Shown here: one piece after another, positions 56,395-64,000 of the stretch
How the letters are laid out: each line of letters starts with the position of its first letter
Numbering within the stretch: position 1 is the stretch's first letter
Source of the DNA: Chondrilla cf. caribensis
Taxonomy: Eukaryota; Porifera; Demospongiae; Chondrillida; Chondrillidae
NCBI GenBank assembly: GCA_964020155.1
Contig: OZ026547.1
Coordinates: forward strand, 2,038,548 to 2,102,547
Length of the DNA stretch: 64,000 bases
Direction: 5' to 3'
Notes under the pieces: model-generated
Told to the model about the DNA's origin: nothing
Database searches by the model: none
What the model saw: only the letters and a program-made list of their open reading frames with translations
Program-made: the position numbers and the translations under genes

Positions 56395-56700
56395 TGTGTA
56401 CTGTATGTAGTGTGTACTGTGTGTAGTGTAGCTACCATGTGTATGTACTGGGTGTAATGAATGTATATTTTGTGTACTGTGTGTACTGTGTGTACTGTAT
56501 GTACTGGGTATAATGAATGTATATTGTGTACTGTGTGTACTGTGTGTACTGTATGTACTGTGTGTACTGTATGCACTGTATGTACTGTGTGTACTGTGTG
56601 TACTGTGTGTACTGTGTGTACTGTGTGTACTGTATGTACTGTGTGTACTGTGTATACTGTGTGTACTGTTTGTGCTGTATGTACGCACTGTGTGTAGTGT
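56395..56700. repeat. gtgtactgt short tandem repeat, intron 9 copy
   Basis: About 25 near-identical 10-bp units, longer than in the main gene. Confidence 0.93.
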
Positions 56701-56869
56701 ATGTACCATACGTATATGTTCTGCGTATAATGAATATATTCTGTGTACTGTGTGTACTACGTATGTATCTGTACCATACATAATTATATTCATAATATTT
56801 TTGTGTATAATGAATGTTTTTTTGTGTGCTGTTAGCATGTACCAAGTATTTTCCTGTTTCTCTTCTCAG

Positions 56870-56913
56870 TCTGATACAACGTCTGGTACCATTTCTTGAC
56901 CTTGACCTGACTG
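56870..56913 (+). pseudogene. USO1 exon 10 copy (F13 block)
   Basis: A 44-nt intact copy (LIQRLVPFLDLDLT). Exons 7-10 here could in principle be spliced together in frame. Confidence 0.9.
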
Positions 56914-56929
56914 GTGAGTGGGAGGGTGG

Positions 56930-57125
56930 GATCTGTACATACTGTACAGTGTGTACTGTGTTGTACATGAGATCTGTACATACTGTACAGTGTGTACTGT
57001 GTTGTACATGAGATCTGTACATACTGTACAGTGTATACTGTATTGTACATGAGATCTGTACATACTATACAGTGTATACTATGTTGTACATGAGATCTGA
57101 ACATACTATACAGTGTATACTGTCT
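56930..57125. repeat. TGTACA minisatellite
   Basis: About five 39-bp units. Confidence 0.9.
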
Positions 57126-57503
57126 TGTACACTTGGGATTTGTATTATGATATTATTCTATTGCATAAGATATTATTAATTGAATTATGTATGACTGTCA
57201 CAAGAATATGCAGAAAACAGCTAGTGAACATTACAGTGACCTATTAAATGATATCATTGAGAATAATAATGTATTAAAACAGTAAAATAATGAATAAGAA
57301 TATTTTACATTAACATTTCATTCAGTAAATTCAATCAATCACAAGAATATGCAGATAATAGCTCAGTAAACATTTATGGTGAACAATGAACTGATAACAT
57401 TGAGAAAGATAATGTATGAAAACAGTATAATAATGAATGAGAATATTGCTCTAGTGGAGTACAATGAGTGTTTCCATGGTCACGTAGTAGGACTGTGTTC
57501 TGA

Positions 57504-58469
57504 CTAGTCTCTAGCTCTGAGTTTCATTTCAGCAAACTTCAGTGAGCGAGCATAACCAGTGAATGTGTGCCAAAGAACTGCCTCCCAGGATCTTGGTGTT
57601 GTGTCGTGATGGTAGATGCCATTCAGTTGTGAATGCATGCAGGCGTTAAACCACCATCCTCCCTTATTGTGCAGTGCACAATTATAACCTACATACAAAT
57701 CATTGTCTCTGTCAGGTGTGGAGAATGCCATTCCATTAAGGTTGAGGCCACTGCTAATACTGTCTCCGGCAGTTCCACTGTAGCCTGCAACCTGTAGCCT
57801 GTACTTACTAGCAGCATTCCCGACCATAAAGAAGTTGTAGTAGGCGTATTTCTTATCTCCTCGGAAATCAGTCATGTCAATTCTCATTTCAGTTCTGGCA
57901 GTTCTTGTACTGAGACAGTGGATCTTCTCCAGACCCAGCCACTGCTCACCCCAGACTGAACCAAAGCCCGAAACATAGCTATCCCAACCTCTAGTGAAAT
58001 TCTCTGATCCATCCATTCTTCTCTGGAAGACGGTGTATTGGTTGTTGCAATAAACTTTGAATGGTTTCTGGTTTGGACAGTGAGGGTCAATAGTGTAGAC
58101 TCCATCTTGAGTACATCCTCTCTGATAGACCTCCTTACAGTCACGAGGTATGGGGTTTCCAGGGTTACCTGTGTGATGGGACAAAGAATTATAACTGGTT
58201 TTATCATATCATTGGAGAAGGGCTACACCTGTGTGTACACATGTAGGTAAGGTTAGGTAACCTGTATTATACTGGGGAACCAATAGCCAGTGGCTTCTAC
58301 AAAGGCACCCAATAAAGATAAATACATAAAAAATATGTACACTATATACAGGCTAGTATGTAGTTGTAGGGAAGTATGTAGTTGGTGTGTTGAACTCACA
58401 TTGTCCATATGCTGTAGTAGCTAGTAGAAGTATGGCAATAGTTGTTGATCCACAACTAAAGTTGATCAT
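57504..58469 (-). CDS. F13: type A fibrinogen-related secreted protein
   Basis: Exons 58400-58469 (intact leader) and 57504-58168. The linker is CNPGNPIPRDCKEVYQRGC. The domain is complete: IDPHCPNQKPFKVYC, QRRMDGSENF, WLGLEKIHCLSTRTARTEMR, DMTDFRGDKKYAYYNFF, loop ISSGLNLNG, FSTPDRDNDLYVGYNC, ALHNKGGWWFNACMHSQLNG, SWEAVLWHTFTGYARSLKF, KLRARD. Leader-to-minisatellite flanks match F5 closely, so F5 and F13 are duplicates. The protein loops differ more than the flanking framework suggests. Confidence 0.92.
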
Positions 58470-58562
58470 GTTCTTGTTCCTGAGCTGTAAGGTTCTCTGT
58501 AGTCAGTGTTCTCTTTCTCCTTGATCTCTCTTACTTGTTGTTTCTGTGTGTTGAGTGGTGTT

Positions 58563-58570
58563 CTTTTATA
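58563..58570 (-). promoter_or_regulatory. TATA box of F13
   Basis: TATAAAAG about 94 nt upstream of the ATG. The sequence from 58590 to 58970 is flank shared with 18060-18440. Confidence 0.8.
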
Positions 58571-58977
58571 GCATTTGGCCTGAGAGTTCTGTTGCCATAG
58601 CAATAACAATAGATTCAACTCATTGAATTAGTGAACCAGATGAGATTCCCATAACATCAGAATATTTATATTGTATGTATGAATACTATTAGAGGGATTT
58701 GATGTTTTTAGGGAATTTCTTCATGACATGATTAAAATCTGATGTAATTTGAATTTTATCTTTTCTTCATACAGCTGGGCCTAGAGTGGTGTTTTTAGGA
58801 AATGTGAATATTGTTGAACTTTGCTGTCCTGTTTACTCCAAAAAAGGGACACTACCCAAAGGAGTGTTGAGGGAATTTCATTTGTAAATTACTGAGTAAG
58901 CTTTGGAACAGGAACTGTTTATGATGACTATGAATAATGTTTATGGTTTCGGTCAATGCAAAACACTTCGGGTACTA

Positions 58978-59560
58978 CACACTCCTGGTCAGTACATTCT
59001 CCTGGTTAGACACACTCCTGGTTAGTACACACTCCTGGTTGGTACGCACTCCTGGTTAGTAGACACTCCTGGTTAGTACACAATCCTGGTCAGTACACAC
59101 TCCTGCTCAGTACACACTCCTGGTCAGTACACACTCCTGATTAGTGCATACTCCTAGTTAGTACACAGTACACTCTCCTACGTAGTCAATACACACTCCT
59201 GGTTATTACACACTCCTGGCCAGTACACACTCCTAGTCAGTACACACTCCTGGTCAGTACACACTCCTGATTAGTACACACTCCTGGTTATTACACACTC
59301 CTGGTTAGTACACACTCCTGGTCAGTACACCCCCCTGGTCAGTACACACTCCTGGTTAGCACACACCCCTGGTCAGTACACACTCCTGGTTAGTACACAC
59401 TCCTGGTCAGTACACACTCCTGGTCAGTATGCACTCCTGGTTAGTACACACTCCTGGTTAGTACACACTCCTGGTCAGTATGCACTTCTGGTTAGTACAC
59501 ACTCCTGGTCAGTACACACTCCTGGTCAGTATGCACTCCTGGTTAGTACACACCCAAGAT
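58978..59560. repeat. 17-bp minisatellite (cactcctggtcagtaca)
   Basis: About 34 units. Variant order in the first part (agacactcctgg, gtgcatactcctagt) parallels the array at 18445, showing common origin. The 3' half is expanded. Confidence 0.95.
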
Positions 59561-59639
59561 AATGTATGAAAACAGTATAATTAAACATGAGTGAGTATGA
59601 AATATAGTAAGATTGCATTCCTACTAGTTAACTAACTCT

Positions 59640-59830
59640 GGGTTTTAGTACAACTGGTGCATGTCTTCACAACTGAATGACATCTAACATCATAACACAA
59701 TACCGGGAGAAGAAGAAGAAGCTGTCCTTTGAGTAACATTCACCACATACGTATATTCACTCACTGAAGTTTGCTAAAATGATCCGGTGTGGAGAATGTC
59801 CTATTGGTATCACGGTTATGTCCACTGAAG
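59640..59830. pseudogene. Rearranged FReD 3' remnant
   Basis: Counterpart of 19020-19190, with the same head-to-head fusion of opposite-strand FReD pieces. The inversion predates the duplication. Confidence 0.7.
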
Positions 59831-59844
59831 CACAACTACACCCA

Positions 59845-59925
59845 CACACATACACATATACACACACATACATGTATTTACACCTGCTCATACACGCACA
59901 CACGCACACACACACACATACACAC
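59845..59925. repeat. CA-rich microsatellite
   Basis: Shorter than its counterpart at 19195-19400. From 59930 the two loci diverge: here a GC-richer stretch with gaagggaacgacgcttttcg leads into USO1 exon 1. Confidence 0.9.
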
Positions 59926-60141
59926 ATCCGTCTGTCCGTCTGTGTATTTTGGCAGCCGAATCGAAGGGAACGACGCTTTTCGCTTCTGGGCCAAAATTCG
60001 TGTGATACATATATATATATATATATTGTGGACCACAACCGGAAGGCGGGCCTTACTGCTAGTGTGGGGCGAGCGGAAGCGAGCCCCAATAAGTGGCCCA
60101 GGGGCAGAAAACAGGTTCTTCGTTCTTCTACCACGAGCGCG

Positions 60142-60210
60142 ATGACTTCTCTACTGCGAAGACTGCTAGGTTCTGAAGGGCAGGCAGTGGAACCGACCAG
60201 AGTGGAGACG
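60142..60210 (+). pseudogene. USO1 exon 1 copy (open)
   Basis: MTSLLRRLLGSEGQAVEPTR followed by VET, with GTAAGA donor. The frame is intact and the preceding 25 nt match the main copy, but the exon 2 copy that follows is broken. Confidence 0.88.
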
Positions 60211-60712
60211 GTAAGAGGTATTCTGTTGAATTGCAATTGTACGTACGGTAAACTGGAGAAATTCCAAGAATAACGGATATATGTTGTATTATACAAATCG
60301 AATCATTTCTCTGTTCAATGAGCGTAATATAATTATATATTTCTGCATGATTTATGGCGACCATCCAAAATTTATCATTTATTATATATAATAATAAAAT
60401 ACAGCATATACAGCTGTAGCAACGATAATTTATATTAATTTGCGTACAACACTGCATTGTACCGAAGATCTAGAGGTATATAGTGTGGCCATCTTTGAGA
60501 CGCACTATATACTATATACATGTACATATCATGCATAGGGTAACATAAAATGCCTATAATAACTTGAAATGACTATTCTGAACATAATGCATTGCAATCA
60601 TTAATTTCTCGTAACATCTGATGGCCATAATATTATAACTCTTCACCAGTATTAGTTCTTTTGTATGTTAATGTTTCTGTATTGATGTAATTGTTGTTGT
60701 TGTTGTTGTCAG

Positions 60713-60801
60713 GTTGAGAAGCTATATATGTGACCGTGTGGAGACAGCAACACTGGATGATGATCGTCGAGATGCTCTGAGAGGACTGAAGGCAATGTCT
60801 G

Positions 60802-60803
<2 letters not shown>
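60713..60803 (+). pseudogene. USO1 exon 2 copy with 4-nt insertion
   Basis: 91 nt instead of 87: an extra 4 nt (ctatatatgtgacc for ctatgtgacc) shifts the frame and gives a TGA after VEKLYM. The splice sites remain. Confidence 0.9.
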
Positions 60804-60889
<86 letters not shown>

Positions 60890-60915
60890 ACATGTGTGTG
60901 TGTGTGTGTGTGTGT
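60804..60915. repeat. (TG)n microsatellite at exon 2 copy donor
   Basis: Starts at the donor, as in the other two exon 2 copies. Confidence 0.95.
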
Positions 60916-60919
60916 GAGT

Positions 60920-61390
60920 GTGTGCCCACATATCTAATTGATCTACAGTGTGGCAATGAATTTTTTTATCTGGTTTTGGCCAATATCAGAAGTTTCCGTC
61001 GCCAATATTGAAACCTTCAGGCAAGACATTATCGATCGAATCCTACGGCCCAAAGCAGGCAAGCACTGAGTGTGAGAGGAAGGTAAGTTTTCCAACACAA
61101 GTCACTTAGTTTCTCCATCAAGTCAGTGTAAAGTTCATTTTTTGTCTGTTTCCCCAATGTCATAGTAGACTTGGAAGATGACACTCAACTTAAAGCGATA
61201 ACCAAGTCTATCTGCAATTTTTCACGAACGATTTTCTCTCAACTCTCCTGAAAGAAGGGCGGGCATTGAAAATACATCTTCGCGTGATGTAAAACGTTGT
61301 CCATTGTGGGAGCCATTTTGAGAGACATTTTATTGTGATATCACTGTGACAATATGGAAGACAAAATCAATATTCACAATAAAATCCAAG
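60920..61390. other. Unidentified duplicated segment X, second copy
   Basis: Near-identical to 15826-16320 and in the same order (exon 2 copy, TG run, X, exon 10 copy). Same candidate exon end before GTAAGT, with small indels. Confidence 0.5.
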
Positions 61391-61438
61391 TATTTTTTGT
61401 GTGCTGTGTGTACCAAGTATACCTGTTTCTCTTCTCAG

Positions 61439-61482
61439 TCTGATACAACGTTTTGTACCATTTCTTGACCTTGACCTGACTG
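61439..61482 (+). pseudogene. USO1 exon 10 copy (no adjacent FReD)
   Basis: 44 nt; LIQRFVPFLDLDLT. A short TGTACA array follows at 61500-61600. Instead of a FReD, another block of exons 7-10 begins about 400 nt later. Confidence 0.9.
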
Positions 61483-61890
61483 GTGAGTGAAGGGGTGAGA
61501 TCTGTACATACTGTACAGTGTGTGCTGTGTTGTACATGTGATCTGTGCATACTGTACAGTGTGTACTGTGTTGTACAATTTACTGTACGCATGAAATGTA
61601 CATACGTCCAGTATAGTTAACGTATGTATACTGCTTGTTGCTGTTATGATTGATGATTTGTGGTCTGTAAGTAGATATGTATTAAATGTAATATTATTCA
61701 CTTGCATAAAATATTATTGATCAATCATTCATTTTTTCATTTAGTAAATTCAATTAATCACAAGAATATGCAGATAACAGCTCAGTCAACACGTAATACT
61801 TTTAATTTGAATTAATAATTTTATTCTATATTTATACTATTTCCATGTAATACATTCAATATTGTTGTCTGTTGTTCTCTTGTGTCTCAG

Positions 61891-61939
61891 GCTCTGTTGC
61901 TACTGACCTACCTCACTAAGGACAACACACAGATCCAGG
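61891..61939 (+). pseudogene. USO1 exon 7 copy
   Basis: Intact 48-nt exon sequence between a CTCAG acceptor and GTACCT donor. Confidence 0.88.
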
Positions 61940-62020
61940 TACCTACCTACATGTGTATACCCATGATGTCATTTGTTGGGGATTCCCCTACTTTTCAATC
62001 ACACCACTCTCCTCTTGCAG

Positions 62021-62090
62021 AAAATTGTTGCTTTGAGAATGTTTTGAGCGTCTGATGGACATCATCAAAGTGGAAGGATACAGTGATGGT
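62021..62090 (+). pseudogene. USO1 exon 8 copy, frameshifted
   Basis: Several single-base deletions (ttgttgctttgagaatg, tttgagcg) break the KIVAFENAFERL reading and give an early TGA. A (CTGT)n tract follows at 62095-62290. Confidence 0.88.
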
Positions 62091-62317
62091 GGTCAGTGTC
62101 TGTCTGTCCATCTGTGTATCTGTGTGTTTGTTTGTCTGTTTCCTTAATTGTATGTGTCCCTGATTGTCTGTCTGCTTTGTTACTTCCCTGTCTCTCTGTC
62201 TGGCAATTTGTCTACTTGTCTGTCTGCACTACTTGTCTATCTGTGTGGTTGTCTGTCTGTCTGTCTGTCTGTCTACCTCTTTGCCCATCACTCCTCGTTC
62301 CCTCCCTTGTTTCCAGG

Positions 62318-62402
62318 GATCATAGTCAAGGACTGTCTCATCATCATGCACACCATGTTGGTTGGGAACAACTCTAACCAAGCTCTCTTCAGGGAAGCCA
62401 GG
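62318..62402 (+). pseudogene. USO1 exon 9 copy (open)
   Basis: Intact IIVKDCLIIMHTMLVGNNSN exon with GTCAGT donor. Confidence 0.9.
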
Positions 62403-62644
62403 TCAGTACATAGGTACATGTGTGTACTGTGTGTAGTGTATCTACCACGTGTATGTATTGTGTATAATCAATGTATTTTCTATACTGTGTGTACTGTGTG
62501 TACTATATATATGATTTTGTACATATAATGAAAGTATTTTGTGTACTGTGTGTCTGTACCATATGTAAATACATACATATTGTGTATATTATATGTTTTT
62601 GTGTGCTGTGTGTATATATCAAGTATACCTGTTTCTCCTCCCAG

Positions 62645-62682
62645 TCTGATACAACGTCTGGTACCATTTCTTGATCTGACTG
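62645..62682 (+). pseudogene. USO1 exon 10 copy, 6-nt deletion (F14 block)
   Basis: 38 nt: two codons are missing, so it reads LVPFLDLT. Splice sites are kept. Confidence 0.88.
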
Positions 62683-62694
62683 GTGAGTGAAAGG

Positions 62695-62880
62695 GTGAGA
62701 TCTGTACATACTGTACAATGTGTGCTGTGTTGTAAATGAGATCTGTACATACTGTACAGTGTATATTGTGTTGTACATGAGATGTGTACATACTGTACTG
62801 TGTGTACTGTGTTGTACATACTGAGATCTGTACATACTGTACTGTGTATACTGTGTTGTACATGAGATCTGTACATATGT
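62695..62880. repeat. TGTACA minisatellite
   Basis: About five 39-bp units. Confidence 0.9.
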
Positions 62881-63243
62881 CCAATACTGTAAATGTTTAC
62901 TGTGTGGTCATATGTGTGATCTGTACAGGTTTGAATGCATGTACTGTACATATGGACTGTTACGATTGATCATGTACATCACTTGTGATCTGTAAGTAGA
63001 TATGTATTATGATATAATTCAATTGCATGAAATATTAATTATTTATGATTCAATCATTTCATTTAGTAAATTCAAACAATCACAAGAATATGCAGATAAT
63101 AGCTCAGTAAACATTATAGTGAACAATGAACTGATATCATTGAGAAAGATAATGTATGAAAACAGTATAATAATGAATGAGAATATTACTCTAGTGGTGT
63201 ACAATGAGTGTTTCCATGGTAACATAGTAGGACTGTGTTGTGT

Positions 63244-63914
63244 CTAGTCTCTAGCTCTGAGTTTCATTTCAGCAAACTTCAATGAGCGACGACTACCAGT
63301 GAATGTGTTCCAAAGAACTGCCTCCCAGCCACTTGGTGCTGTGTCATGTTGGTAGATACCATTCAGTTGTGAATGCATGCAGGAGTTGTACCACCATCCT
63401 CCCTTAGAGGTTTGTGCACAGTTACTACTATACAAGTCATTGTCTCTGTCATATGTGGAGAATGCCATTCCACTGAGGTTGGCTGAACCAATGCTATGTT
63501 CTATGCTGTCTCCGGCAGTTCCGCTGTAGCCTGCAACCTGTAGCTTGTACTTACTAGCAGCATTCCCGACCATGAAGAAGTTGTAATAGGCGTATGTCTT
63601 ATTTCCTCGGAAATCAGCCATGTCAATTCTCATTTCAGTTCTGGCAGTTCTTGTACTGAGACAGTGGATCTTCTCCAAACCGAGCCAGTGTTCACCACAG
63701 ATCCTTCCAAAGCCCGAAGCATAGTCTGTCCAACCTCTATTGAAATTCTCGGATCCATCCATTCTTCTCTGGAAGACGGTGTATTGGTTGTTGCAATAAA
63801 CTTGGAATGGTTTTTGGTTAGGACAACAAGGGTCAATAGTGTAGACTCCATCTTGAGTACATCCTCTCTGATGGACCTCCTTACAGTCACGAGGTATGGG
63901 GTTTCCAAGGTTAC
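63244..63914 (-). CDS. F14: type A fibrinogen-related protein (leader exon beyond window)
   Basis: Exon 2 is complete: CNLGNPIPRDCKEVHQRGC-type linker, IDPCCPNQKPFQVYC, QRRMDGSENF, GFGRICGEHWLGLEKIHC, FRGNKTYAYYNFFMVG, loop IEHSIGSANLSG, FSTYDRDNDLYSSNC, AQTSKGGWWYNSCMHSQLNG, IYQHDTAPSGWEAVLWNTF, TGSRRSLKFAEMKLRARD. Upstream of the acceptor the frame stays open to a Met at 63999, as in F4, F11 and F12. The signal exon should lie a few hundred bases beyond the right edge. Confidence 0.88.
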
Positions 63915-64000
63915 CTGTGTGTGTAATAGAATACCAATCCCTATCACTGTTATGTACAGTACTTATTGCAGTCACTGTCACACTATAGCTGAGACCCATT

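Overview
This is eukaryotic, intron-rich, AT-leaning DNA, most likely from a sponge (Porifera). The host call is an inference. It rests on a short-chain (spongin C4-like) collagen gene, compact introns, and a large cluster of secreted fibrinogen-related (FReD) lectin genes. The sequence is packed with CA/TG microsatellites, minisatellites, foldback elements and MITEs.

On the minus strand lie fourteen FReD loci or substantial remnants (F1 to F14). The intact plan is two exons. A 70-nt exon carries the ATG and signal peptide behind a TATAAAAG box about 95-100 nt upstream. A second exon of about 650-670 nt encodes a short linker and the whole FReD domain. Three types occur: A (F4, F5, F9-F14, fragment F8), B (F2, F6) and C (F3, F7). 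The type B + type C pair F2/F3 is duplicated as F6/F7. Complete: F3, F4, F5, F6, F9, F11, F13. F14 runs off the right edge. Broken: F2 (4-nt insertion in the signal exon), F7 (nonsense codon plus internal duplication), F8 (fragment), F10 (stop in the signal exon and a replaced 3' end), F12 (no signal exon), F1 (orphan signal exon).

On the plus strand, 36534-49363 holds 26 in-phase exons of USO1/p115, the Golgi vesicle-tethering factor. F11 sits antisense inside its intron 10. Pieces of USO1 (exon 1, exon 2, exons 7-9 and above all exon 10) recur elsewhere, and exon 10 copies lie just beyond the 3' ends of F5, F11, F12, F13 and F14. The simplest reading is that part of the FReD cluster grew by segmental duplication of USO1 intron 10, carrying flanking exons along. 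The main USO1 copy stops after the first coiled-coil exons, where a duplication breakpoint brings in another exon 10 + FReD block.

Layout: 1-3.8 kb, dispersed repeats, a transposon-ORF pseudogene, an orphan signal exon, a SINE. 4-10.8 kb, F2-F4. 11.1-15.2 kb, repeats and a large foldback element. 15.4-23.3 kb, USO1 fragments and F5-F7. 23.8-25.2 kb, USO1 promoter and exon relics. 25.7-27.0 kb, collagen gene. 27.2-31.7 kb, dispersed repeats and F8. 31.9-34.1 kb, F9 and F10. 34.3-36.2 kb, repeats and the 3' end of an unidentified gene. 36.5-49.4 kb, USO1 with F11. 49.5-51.4 kb, F12. 51.4-55.1 kb, a degraded Ty3/gypsy LTR element. 55.6-64.0 kb, further USO1 fragments with F13 and F14.

Among type A paralogs the FReD framework is nearly invariant. 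Differences cluster in a few short loops around the predicted ligand pocket, as expected of a diversifying recognition-lectin family.
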